The notes under the pieces: model-generated | What the model saw: the letters and a program-made list of their open reading frames with translations, nothing else | What the model was told of the DNA's origin: nothing | Database searches by the model: none | Made by a program: the position numbers and the translations under genes | Shown: positions 11,201 to 19,529 of the stretch, one piece after another | Numbering within the stretch: the stretch's first letter is position 1 | Layout: each line of letters opens with the position of its first letter | Source: Aquicella siphonis | GTDB lineage: Bacteria > Pseudomonadota > Gammaproteobacteria > DSM-16500 | Direction: 5' to 3' | Assembly (NCBI RefSeq): GCF_902459485.1 | Contig: NZ_LR699120.1 | Span: 248,001-312,000 of the forward strand | Length of the DNA: 64,000 bases

Positions 11201-14200
11201 GGGAATTTGTTAGCGAAATTTCGCTATCTGGAACACAGAGCCAGCGGTAAAAATCATCCAGTTTTTGCATCAGCGCTGTTTCGGTTTTGGCTGAAAATGC
11301 AAACAAATACGAGGGCTTGGAAAATGAAATGCCAGGCTTGCGTGAATCGGGCGCCTCCTCAATAATGACATGCGCATTCGACCCGCCCGCTCCAAAAGCA
11401 CTGATGCCAGCCATGCGAGGGGCGGGCTCCCAATCGGATAATTCTTGCTGAACCCTGAAACCGCTTCCTTGCCAGTCAATATTATCATTCAGCCGGTCTG
11501 CATGTAATGATGGCACCAGTTTTTTGTGTTTTAACTGCAATAAAACCTTTGTCAATGCCGCAATACCCGCGGCGGATTCGCAATGTCCGATATTGGATTT
11601 GACGGAACCGATGGCGCATGATGTCAGGCGGTCTCCCGGCGAGAATACTCTGGCAAGTCCTGATATCTCAACCGGATCGCCTAATAACGTTCCTGTACCA
11701 TGTGCTTCAATATAACTGACGTTTCGCGGATCCAGATTAGCTCTTCGATATGCCTGCGCGATGACATCCGCCTGGGCAGCGGGATTGGGCACCGTGTAGC
11801 CATTAGTCTTACCGCCATGATTGATGCTGCTGCTCTTGATGACACCGTATATATGATCACCATCACGAAGTGCAAGATGAAATGGTTTTAGCAGCACCGC
11901 TCCCACACCTTCACCAGGAACATATCCATCACCATCAACACCAAAACTGCGGCACCGCCCGCCCGACGACAGAAAATTCCCCTGGTTAAGCAGGCGATAT
12001 TTATCAGGATGCAGAGTGAGATTGACTCCGCCAGCGACCGCCATGTCGCATTCACCCTGGCGTATGCTTTGACATGCCAAATGCAAAGCTGTCAATGAAG
12101 ATGAGCACATAGTGTCAATCGCCATACTGGGACCATGCAAATCGAGAAAATAGGATACCCTGTTAGCGATGGATGAAAACAGGGAATGGGTCATCCGTGT
12201 TCCCTTTTGCGGGTATGCCTGCGTTGAAAACAATTGGTAATGTCCATACATAACGCCCACAAACACGCCTGTTTGCTTATCCGAAAGGCTGACGCGAGTA
12301 TAACCAGCATCCTCGATGGCATTCCATGCGGTTTGCAGAAACAGCCGCTCCTGCGGATCCATTAATTCGGCATCATGCGGTGATATATTGAAAAAGAGCG
12401 GATCAAACTTGTCCACATCGTCAATGAATCCCCCGCATATCGCATTCATTTGACCATCCATGTTCCATAAGCTATCAATCTCGTCATATTTCATCCGGCG
12501 TTCTTCGGGAATTTCTGTAACACAATCCTTGCCGGATTGGAGATGATTCCAGAATGTTTCAAGATCATTCGCCTGGGGATAACGCCCGCTCAAACCAATA
12601 ATGGCGATATCCTGTACGTATGAAATATCCTTATGATCCATTCTTGCAGCCATTGCGGGCTGCGAAATGTGAGCGCTGGCTGCTTGATCAAACATAGGAT
12701 TTCGTACCGCTGTGACATCGGAAATAAATAATTGACTTAAGCGTTCTGAATGATGCTGAAGAAAGTAACCAGTCAGATCATTTAAGGTCTGATACTCGAA
12801 AAACAGGGTTTTTGGTAAAGCATTGAAGACACGTCCTAATTCCTGATTCAATTGAATGATCATCAGCGAATCAATACCATAGATTTCAAACGCTGTATGA
12901 TTCTGAATATTGACAGGATCAGTTTTAATGACAGAGGCAAGAGTCTGTTTAAGATAATTTTCAGTCTGCTCTTTTAAGGGATGAGTCCTGACATCCAGGC
13001 TGGTTAAATGCCGCATGCCGGCGGTGCCGGAAATAGCTGTGCCTTGATTATTTCGTACCGCGAATATCCGCTCATGTTTGCTTTTATCTCCCGGCATCAC
13101 CATCAGCTGACTGAAATCAGATCCAAGGATTTGTTCGAATATCCGCATGCCGTCAGCGGTGGCTAACGCTGAGACGCCCATTGAATTTTCCAGCCATGCG
13201 CGTGCCGTCTCACTCAAACTCGATCCGCCATCAGTCCAGAACGGCCAGTTGATCGACAGTGTTTTCCCTGTGCGCTTTCCGGCAAGCCGCAGCGATTCAC
13301 GACTGACAGAGAAATAATCCATAAAACCGTTCGCGTAAGCGTAATCGGATTGGCCAGCATTACCCAAAACAGAGGCAAGCGAGGAAAACAGTACAAAAAA
13401 CTTCAAGGGTTCGGTCTTTGTTGCTTCATCCAGGAATAATGTGCCTTCAACCTTGGGCGCTAAAACAGATGCGGATTCCTGGATAGGTTTACGCAAAATG
13501 AAATTATCGCATATCGCACCCGCCGCGTGAAAAATGCCATCAATATTTCCATGCATGGCTTTAATGGTCTGTATCAATGATTGCACATCAGCAAAACTGG
13601 CAATATCGCTCTGAATATAAACCGCATCCGCGCCTTCTTGTTTCAGCGCCAACAAATGCGACTCTTTGGCAGCATCCAGCAGAGACCGGCCTGTCAATAT
13701 CAGTTTTGCGTGATAATTTTTTGCCAGATAACGCGCAAATATTAGACCCAGGCCGCCCATTCCGCCCGTGATCAGATATACTCCGCCTCTTGTGAGTAAT
13801 CCGGATAAATCAGGATGAATATTTAAAGTGATATTCTGAAATCTTCTGACAAAACGGACACCGCCTGGCGCGTACTTCACCTCGGTATCACCCTGTGTGA
13901 GTTCGTCCAATACTTCATCCCCGGTTTGCGCATTGATCACGCGGCATACCAGATTCGGGTTTTCATCACATAGCGTCCTGGCGAAACCGGCTATCGCCTG
14001 TGTGAATGCTGATATATCCTGATGATACTCAGCCAGATTGACAAAAAGAATTTGGACAGGTTCATTCAGCCTGATTTGCAGCAGCGCTTTAGCAAGACAA
14101 TGAAGAACATGGTAAATGTGATGCAGTTGCAGGTGGATGTTTTCTTTAAATTCAGTATCCGGCCTGAAAACGGGTAAGCGAAAAATGATCCAGCCAGGCA

Positions 14201-17200
14201 ACGACTGATTGACATTCAATTCATGAAAGAAATTAAAAGCATGATTTTCATCCGTCTCATGAGTAAAAATACCGTCATCACATTGCTTGAACACCGCTGC
14301 GCTCAGCTGTGATATCACGGGATTCTGCGGTAATCGATCGCGAATAAAATCCGATAAATGATCATCATCAAATATCAAAATAGATTTCCCGGATGAAACC
14401 ATGCCATGTAAAATCGAATTGATTTTGCATTCATTCCAGACAGGCTGATAACAGTGTAACTCCTTATACCGGCTGCCGCCCAATTCAGAAACTCGAAAAT
14501 CACGAACTTCGAGCACTCTCTGGCCAGCCTGATCATACAAGCTGATATCAAAAGTAAAAATGGCGTCAGCCGATGCAGGAACAAGTTTGATGTGGGCATA
14601 GGAACAATCTGGCAAAACACCATGATAATCGACCTGGCTTACCGCTTGTGGCAAATATACGGCATTTTTTGGTAACAATATCATCGCGGCATGCAGCATT
14701 CCCTCCAGAACACAGATGTTTTTCTCGGACGCTGACAAATGGTGGTGAGGCGCGCCCAGCCTGATGCATGCGACAGCTTCTTCATCATTATAACGCGCTT
14801 CTTCTACAACTTGAAAATGGCTCCCATAATCGAATCCCAGACCACGATACTTGAAATAAATCTCCTTGCGTTTCAACCGGTGCGGCAGGCTCATTGTCAG
14901 ATTTACGAGATTCACTGCCGGATCATTTCTGTTCACTTCAGAAGCCGGATGCAAATCCATCTCGCCACTTGCGTATTCGGTTGACTCCTTGTCTGAAACA
15001 GTAAACGAAACACGATTCCCCGTTTTTTTAAGATTGATCAGCAAGCGCAATGTCTTAACCGCGTTAATGGCATTGAACCATACAATATCGCGCAGCCTGA
15101 TTATCCTGAATTCCGGAAATGCCAGCATGCCGACTGTCCTTGCCATTTCCATACAAGCCGCGCCCGGCATCACCAAAGAATCTTTAATTTTATGATCCTG
15201 AAAATACCATTCCTTTCCCGTCAATGAAGTTGAGAAACGCTTGTTATCAGAGGTAGACAGACTGACGTCCAACGCGATATGCCAGATGCCATTGTCATTT
15301 TTTCCGGCATGCATGTCTGTTTCATTGCCGGGAATCCAGAAGCGCCGCATTTCAAATGGATATCCCGGAAGGCTGACTCTGCAAGATGGTTGATGGTTGG
15401 GAATGGATTTCCATGTAATCTCATCGCCGTCAACAAACTGCCTGGCGACGACCCATAATGACAACGCTTCCTGTTTCCGCAAATGCGTGTTGCTGTCTAT
15501 CATGTCAATCGATTGTGACACTTTCTCCCATTCCAATCCTGTATTATCAATATAATTTTCCGGTGAAAAACCTTCGAGAACCTTAGCCAGGGTGGATTGT
15601 AAATGAGGTATCGAATCCACAATGATGGCACAGCGTTTTTCAAAATGCGTCCTGCCTGAATTCAAGGTATGACTGATATCCGAAAGAACGGGCGGATATG
15701 ATTGCTGGCCCAACCATGAATGTAAATCCCTGATGCGTTGCCGCAATGCCGGCGTTGTTCTGGCTGAGAGTGTGATCAGACTGACTTCAGGCGAGTAGTC
15801 TGTCTGTTGAAATACAGAGTCCGGTACTTCTTCGATGACAAGATGCGCGTTCGTCCCACCATAACCAAATGAACTGAGGCCCGCTCGTCTGGGCCTTGAA
15901 TTCTGCTGCCGTCTCCATGGCTGCGGCTTGTTGATCAGATAAAATGGACTATCCGCAAGGTCTATATAGGGATTGATGGTTTTAAAATTCAGGTTTGACG
16001 GGATTTTTTCATGTTTGAACGCCAACAATATCTTGATTAAACCGGCAATGCCAGCCGCGGATTCCAAATGGCCGATATTTGATTTCACAGCTCCCAGGCC
16101 GCAGGTTTCCGGTTTCAGCACTTTCCCCTGGCGTTCGGCTAACAGTGAGAATGCCTTTTTTAATCCATTGATTTCAATTGGATCTCCCAGGGCGGTTCCC
16201 GTACCATGGGTTTCAATGTAGGTAATACTCTCCACTGGAATATTAGCGCGTTCGTGCGCAGCCATGATAACATCAGCCTGCGCGGCAGGATTAGGCGCTG
16301 TGAGGCTGTTGACATGACCGCCATGATTCACCGCCGAGCCCTTTATGATGCCATAAATATGATCATGGTCAGCAAGTGCTCTATCCAGTTTTTTCAGAAG
16401 AACAGCTGCGACACCTTCACCGCGTACAAACCCGTTTGCATCCTTGTCAAAAGTTTTGCATTGTCCATCCAGGCTAAGCATGCCTGCATTACTTGCCGTG
16501 ATGAATGATGTTGGAGACAACAAGGCATTGACCCCGCCGGCAATGGCCAAATCACAGTCGCCGTTGAGAATCGCCATAATAGCGTGATGAATTGCCACCA
16601 GTGAGCTGGAACATGCCGTATCAACCGCTTCGCTGGGGCCATGAAGATTAAGCAAGTATGAGACACGGTTAGCGAGAATGCTGGCGGCAGTGCCTGTGGT
16701 TCTATATGCGCCAAAGACATTATTTTCATGCAATAATTCCGCGTAGTCATGGTTGAATACACCGACAAACAACCCCGTTTTAAAATGTGCAATGTCTTGC
16801 ACGGAGTATCCCGAGTCTTCCACTGTATTCCATACCACTTGCAGAAATATTCTTTGCTGCGGATCAGTCAATTCTGCCTCACGGGGAGACATGTTAAAAA
16901 ATGGCGCATCAAAACATTCAATATCATCTATAAATCCACCCCATTTGACAGATATCCTGCCTAAATCGGTCTCAGGATTACCGTCATACTTTTTCCAGTC
17001 CCAGCGGCTGGATGGAATGACACCGATAGAGTTTTTACCTTCAATCAGATTCTTCCAGAAAGTATCGATATCCGGCGCACCGGGAAACACACCGCTCATA
17101 CCGATGATAGCGATATCACGGTGACCGGCTTCCGATGCATCTGTTGAATGCTTATTTTCAATCTTCATGGTTACTGCAATATTATCGCGATAGAACTCAT

Positions 17201-19151
17201 CTAAAGTCTGGTATTCATACAAAACAGCCGGAGACAATGATTTTCCATACGTTTCGTTTAATAATGCGGTTAATTGAATAATGTTAATGGAATCGAACTG
17301 ATATTTGCTAAGAGGAGAATGAAAATCAATTTGTTCCGCACTGACGCCTAACACGGAAGCCACGACTTTCGCAAAGGCGGCAGCTTTCGTATCCAATGAG
17401 TTTATTTGTCCGGATACAGTTGGCAATGCATTCAGCACCGATTGGTATAGAATTTCCAGACTGTTTTCCAGATATTGTTTCTGGCATAATTTACGTTGCA
17501 ATTTCCCGCTTACAGTTTTAGGTATGCTGTTACGCGCAACCAGCAAGACTGTATCAACCGCCAGCCCATATTCCTTGATAATAGCATGGCGTATCGCTGC
17601 AATGATGTTCTCCCTTGAATCCTGCCTAATACTTTCATGGATTTCCTGCACTACGACCAATTTCTCATTGCCCAATGAAGGACATGAAAATACAGCTCTG
17701 CGATCATGAATGGAGAGTGGCGTCAATCTTTCAGCAATCAGGTTTTCAAGATCAAGCGGATAATACTTTTTCCCATTGATAACAATCAATTCCTTTAATC
17801 GGCCGGTCAGACAAATTTCATCTTCATATATAAACCCTAGATCACCCGTACGAAAATACACCTGGTTCGAGCCGGCCAGGCGCGCCTGAAAAACAGCTTG
17901 ATTTTCTTCCTGGCGGCGCCAATACCCCTGCACCACAGATTTGCCCGTCAGCCAGATTTCACCGATAGCACCCATACCAACGGGAACAAGCGTTTCCGGA
18001 TCAACAACGACTGCCTTCAAACCATGCAGCATGCGCCCGTTACTCACAAATATTTTATGCCGATCTTCAGTTGTAAATTTAACTTCATCCAGCTGAAGAG
18101 CGTCCATATCCAGAGAAAACCGCCCGGGATTTTTTCCATAGGAGCTGATTGAAATGGCCCCTGAAGCCTCTGACATTCCGAAAGCGGGATTAAATCGCCG
18201 CAATTGGAATCCAAACGCTTCAAATTTGGCATTGAAACGGATGAGCGTATCATATTGAACATGCTCTCCGCCATTTACCGCAACCTTCCAGGTATTTAAC
18301 GTTATTCCAGACATTTCACTGATATCTATCTGTTTTATGCAATGCTCATACCCAAAATTCGGGCAGCCGCTGTGTGTTACGCGATATTTGGATATGGCCT
18401 TCAACCACAATAATGGCTTGCTGACAAATGCAGCCGGCGGCATGATGATAGACAGCGTTCCATGATATAGTGGCAGGAGCAATCCGCACACCAGACCATA
18501 GACATGTGTATGAGGCGCCCAGGTAAGGGTAACGCTATTTTTTGTATACTTCCAGGCCCTGGCCGTATGCAGCAAGCTGTGCGTAAGATTGGCATGGCGA
18601 ATGACAGCCGCCTTGGGTGTTGAAGTTGATCCCGAGGTATATTGCAGATACACAATAGTGTCCGGCGTGATCACAAATTTGTTCCGGTCCATTTTGTTTC
18701 CGGACTTGATTTTCTGCGTATCGGCAACAAACAGTTTTTTACCAGGCAGAATTTGCGAAATATTTATTCTGACAGTTTCCGTCCAATTCGAACAAGTGAG
18801 CACAGCTGAAATGTCTGCATCCGCTGCAATCAATTTCAAGGTTTCCAGTGATTGACCAAACTCGTGCGCTGCGGGGCATGGCACAGGAACTGCTGTCGAA
18901 CCGGCATAAAGACATCCTATAAAGCTGACAACAAAATCGATGCCCGCCGGGTACAAAAGCATCACACGTTCACCAGAGAGTCCTTGCTCAAGCAGATATT
19001 TTCCGATATGTTCGGCCCGCTTCGTCAATTCGCCTATTGTGATGCGATCCGATTCTTGTTCGCCGTCCTGCAAAAATATAAAAGCCGTATCATGGGGACG
19101 TTTCGCGCTGCGTTTTTTTAACACCGAGATAATATCTGACATTACGCACAT
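5232..19151 (-). CDS. Giant trans-AT polyketide synthase: FAAL loading module plus four extension modules
   Basis: This 4639-aa protein starts with a fatty-acyl-AMP-ligase-like adenylation domain (residues 1-560; YTSGSTSTPKA core near 170). Next is a loading ACP (Ser621). Module 1: KS (Cys847), DH (His1320 in the FQDH motif; Glu1483 where Asp is usual), KR (ITGGMGGLG near 1795, Tyr1937 in YAYAN) and ACP (Ser2095). Module 2: KS (Cys2349), ACP (Ser2838). Module 3: KS (Cys3085), ACP (Ser3579). Module 4: KS (Cys3838), a KR structural half without a catalytic half (about 4280-4487), ACP (Ser4543), then a short tail. No AT domain is present anywhere. The KSs carry the HGTGT and NIGH histidine motifs. 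Only module 1 can reduce, so the chain should be one alkene followed by ketones. A second possible start is the ATG at 19142, with GGA 8 bases upstream; residue numbers here count from 19151. Confidence 0.94.
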   Translation of the reverse strand: MCVMSDIISVLKKRSAKRPHDTAFIFLQDGEQESDRITIGELTKRAEHIGKYLLEQGLSGERVMLLYPAGIDFVVSFIGCLYAGSTAVPVPCPAAHEFGQSLETLKLIAADADISAVLTCSNWTETVRINISQILPGKKLFVADTQKIKSGNKMDRNKFVITPDTIVYLQYTSGSTSTPKAAVIRHANLTHSLLHTARAWKYTKNSVTLTWAPHTHVYGLVCGLLLPLYHGTLSIIMPPAAFVSKPLLWLKAISKYRVTHSGCPNFGYEHCIKQIDISEMSGITLNTWKVAVNGGEHVQYDTLIRFNAKFEAFGFQLRRFNPAFGMSEASGAISISSYGKNPGRFSLDMDALQLDEVKFTTEDRHKIFVSNGRMLHGLKAVVVDPETLVPVGMGAIGEIWLTGKSVVQGYWRRQEENQAVFQARLAGSNQVYFRTGDLGFIYEDEICLTGRLKELIVINGKKYYPLDLENLIAERLTPLSIHDRRAVFSCPSLGNEKLVVVQEIHESIRQDSRENIIAAIRHAIIKEYGLAVDTVLLVARNSIPKTVSGKLQRKLCQKQYLENSLEILYQSVLNALPTVSGQINSLDTKAAAFAKVVASVLGVSAEQIDFHSPLSKYQFDSINIIQLTALLNETYGKSLSPAVLYEYQTLDEFYRDNIAVTMKIENKHSTDASEAGHRDIAIIGMSGVFPGAPDIDTFWKNLIEGKNSIGVIPSSRWDWKKYDGNPETDLGRISVKWGGFIDDIECFDAPFFNMSPREAELTDPQQRIFLQVVWNTVEDSGYSVQDIAHFKTGLFVGVFNHDYAELLHENNVFGAYRTTGTAASILANRVSYLLNLHGPSEAVDTACSSSLVAIHHAIMAILNGDCDLAIAGGVNALLSPTSFITASNAGMLSLDGQCKTFDKDANGFVRGEGVAAVLLKKLDRALADHDHIYGIIKGSAVNHGGHVNSLTAPNPAAQADVIMAAHERANIPVESITYIETHGTGTALGDPIEINGLKKAFSLLAERQGKVLKPETCGLGAVKSNIGHLESAAGIAGLIKILLAFKHEKIPSNLNFKTINPYIDLADSPFYLINKPQPWRRQQNSRPRRAGLSSFGYGGTNAHLVIEEVPDSVFQQTDYSPEVSLITLSARTTPALRQRIRDLHSWLGQQSYPPVLSDISHTLNSGRTHFEKRCAIIVDSIPHLQSTLAKVLEGFSPENYIDNTGLEWEKVSQSIDMIDSNTHLRKQEALSLWVVARQFVDGDEITWKSIPNHQPSCRVSLPGYPFEMRRFWIPGNETDMHAGKNDNGIWHIALDVSLSTSDNKRFSTSLTGKEWYFQDHKIKDSLVMPGAACMEMARTVGMLAFPEFRIIRLRDIVWFNAINAVKTLRLLINLKKTGNRVSFTVSDKESTEYASGEMDLHPASEVNRNDPAVNLVNLTMSLPHRLKRKEIYFKYRGLGFDYGSHFQVVEEARYNDEEAVACIRLGAPHHHLSASEKNICVLEGMLHAAMILLPKNAVYLPQAVSQVDYHGVLPDCSYAHIKLVPASADAIFTFDISLYDQAGQRVLEVRDFRVSELGGSRYKELHCYQPVWNECKINSILHGMVSSGKSILIFDDDHLSDFIRDRLPQNPVISQLSAAVFKQCDDGIFTHETDENHAFNFFHELNVNQSLPGWIIFRLPVFRPDTEFKENIHLQLHHIYHVLHCLAKALLQIRLNEPVQILFVNLAEYHQDISAFTQAIAGFARTLCDENPNLVCRVINAQTGDEVLDELTQGDTEVKYAPGGVRFVRRFQNITLNIHPDLSGLLTRGGVYLITGGMGGLGLIFARYLAKNYHAKLILTGRSLLDAAKESHLLALKQEGADAVYIQSDIASFADVQSLIQTIKAMHGNIDGIFHAAGAICDNFILRKPIQESASVLAPKVEGTLFLDEATKTEPLKFFVLFSSLASVLGNAGQSDYAYANGFMDYFSVSRESLRLAGKRTGKTLSINWPFWTDGGSSLSETARAWLENSMGVSALATADGMRIFEQILGSDFSQLMVMPGDKSKHERIFAVRNNQGTAISGTAGMRHLTSLDVRTHPLKEQTENYLKQTLASVIKTDPVNIQNHTAFEIYGIDSLMIIQLNQELGRVFNALPKTLFFEYQTLNDLTGYFLQHHSERLSQLFISDVTAVRNPMFDQAASAHISQPAMAARMDHKDISYVQDIAIIGLSGRYPQANDLETFWNHLQSGKDCVTEIPEERRMKYDEIDSLWNMDGQMNAICGGFIDDVDKFDPLFFNISPHDAELMDPQERLFLQTAWNAIEDAGYTRVSLSDKQTGVFVGVMYGHYQLFSTQAYPQKGTRMTHSLFSSIANRVSYFLDLHGPSMAIDTMCSSSLTALHLACQSIRQGECDMAVAGGVNLTLHPDKYRLLNQGNFLSSGGRCRSFGVDGDGYVPGEGVGAVLLKPFHLALRDGDHIYGVIKSSSINHGGKTNGYTVPNPAAQADVIAQAYRRANLDPRNVSYIEAHGTGTLLGDPVEISGLARVFSPGDRLTSCAIGSVKSNIGHCESAAGIAALTKVLLQLKHKKLVPSLHADRLNDNIDWQGSGFRVQQELSDWEPAPRMAGISAFGAGGSNAHVIIEEAPDSRKPGISFSKPSYLFAFSAKTETALMQKLDDFYRWLCVPDSEISLTNSLDDISYTLNVCRSHFEKRCAVVAHSVDELKRVLLALKTGTIPDLAMINRAGTLKKPNQSLAIKLFNQLIQELNRNQEMRADEYREHLLTLAGFYVDGYEMDFVNLYQGKPYRKLSLPAYPFDKLYCWYKKRVSIPEAVNQSGVHPDKNTVSLLENVKSRLTSIVSAQLGIRMQDINETCHLSDYGMDSVHFIKLSSQLNDYYGISITPAWFYTNSSIAAISRRLIEEFRSQVSSPRHEKIMSMHTSHDPAAGIKVDALFEAQPVRDIAIIGIQGLFPQSKDLQAFWDHLAAGHDLVTEIPADRWDWRQYYGDIKQNADKMNCKWGAFIDGVDCFDAGFFNISAREAKLMDPQQRLFLEIIWKTIEDAGYDPFTFSGKRVGVFAGVEFNDYQVMLAKRQKEFHGYIATGNSHSMLANRISYFLNLLGPSEVTDTACSGSLVAIHRAVSAIRNGECEMALAGGVSLILNPDTYVVTSQLGAISARGRCKTFDKEADGYVKGEGVAAILLKPLSRALNDGDHVYGIIKNTAVNHGGKAQSLTAPNAAAQSALLIDAYMGANIDPATVTYIETHGTGTALGDPVEIESLKLAFRHLLSNGVSEARIALGSVKTNIGHLEPASGIAGLIKVLLAMAYGKLPGNVHLEEVNPYIDLTGSPFHILRKSQPWIKLKDSSGRDVPYRAGVSSFGFGGTNAHIVIEQGPIRQPARPLTKPFYLLTISAKHSSGVKQKIADLHDWLVDNKQGIDLDSLCYTLNAGRAHFENRTALVVESMHHLLDTLQALMLGKQIPNCMNTANNTKDIPVSTTNDAYHSALSVLNDMTLADREKFRRALMVLGELYCEHYPIDWTAVYSNASYLRAASLPGYPFNRQKYWFGDPEISRVKSSILPVPSSHSEAGLDIIHYLRGIFADKLHIAIDHIKPDQTYEIYGVDSLTGLEITERLEKDFGVLSKTLLYEYNTLKDLSAYFKKYHAGALQALMSHAGCTPNGAANDTAAVERENMECNIDSGIAVSGEAMQADTMDIAVVGLSGVFPMAANIHEFWQNLITARDCIEEIPPERWNYKDYPVTVGGVEKYFRYGGFLRDVDMFDPLFFNISPHDAAIMDPQERIFLQSVWTTLEDGGYTRKRLQETANNEMGVFAGITYNYYPLLIAEDWKNGNQLPVDLQTFSVANRVSYFLNLSGPSFVIDTACSSSLAAIHLACESLRRGECKMAVAGGVNLSLHPGKFHFLGSFNFMSEEGRCASFAEGGKGYVPAEGAGTVLLKPLAAAIRDHDRIYGIIKGSAMNHGGKTSGYTVPNPKAQSDLIRSALQKAGIHPRSISYIEAHGTGTALGDPIEIRGLQNAFEEFTQDRQFCAVGSVKSNIGHLEAAAGISQLAKVLLQMQYKKLAPTLHAENLNPYIDFSHTPFYVQRELSEWRSDTGMPRRAGISSFGAGGTNVHLIVEEYLASEMDTRQRTGEQFAFILSAMNAERLRDYIMSVHDYLRREAENHHDDLECWLRDICYTAQTGRETMPARLAVVAFSYQDLMSKLKLCMQKSRPVMDRVWINDSARPGSAQEGRVLSGELSREEQLAELWVNGANISWEPLHSSSRSLVYFPTYPFAKRRCWFSNHPAAIPENASVTKIKPSLSLVANTVTKRTKWVIFSDLETGFLLQDGLGESSCLYCFSGDHFDDFQHDVIYLNPDHPDDYKRLFSRISADPLIELQGVVYLWTMNGSSTRDDARNNQRLLYLIQSLIQQNWKQPMTFLFVTRECSPSGEHESDRNDIVQHHLWNLAEYFRSEQLAHQVSLLSLTQTKALRKQAGCIAFELQNRKEGHDRIWYVENERYAKALTNPPRFIEPPGARRQSEERLTRTDISLDDEYVTSLVMNSLANMLGLDVSEIDPDVAYLNYGMDSIKGINFVARINESFPDLLSPMDLYRYPNARQLVNHIINFCGQMETPESAVSDASICSVTTENEFMSSIAHLDNAQVARLLEDEFSEIEALFSGQGN

Positions 19152-19529
19152 CCATATGCTTTGTTTTATCAGCCAATACTATACCTGCCGCAAGGCAATA
19201 TTTAAATTATGCGATAGCACAGCGCAGCCTCGTGCCGCGCGCAAGCATGAGAATCGCGTTACAATTTATTGATTAATATAATAAAATGATTAAAAAATAG
19301 CGCTGCATAATTTTATTATGATATATTGATAACCCATGAAAGAGGCCATCCAGCCCCGGATTAAATGATTGAGCTTGGATGTGATTCTTCCATGTACGGA
19401 GTCAAGAGGAGAATGTCAGCCTTCGCGCTTTGAAAGGTCATTACTTGCAAGAAATATTCTCACGCTATTATTGCCAGGCGAAATAAATGATGTAGCAATC
19501 AATTCATCATGATAAGGAAGTCATCATTT
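19152..19529. promoter_or_regulatory. Divergent intergenic control region between the PKS operon and the ammonia-lyase/acyltransferase pair
   Basis: This 378-base gap must hold the promoters for both halves of the biosynthetic locus. Its middle part (about 19260-19340) is strongly AT-rich. It contains a perfect 10-base inverted repeat, ATAATAAAAT at 19278-19287 and ATTTTATTAT at 19310-19319, separated by 22 bases. I see no convincing -35/-10 pair. A weak candidate toward the lyase is TTGCAA near 19446. No regulator gene is encoded in the gap or nearby. The repeat could be an operator for a shared regulator or simply AT-rich promoter DNA. Confidence 0.5.
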
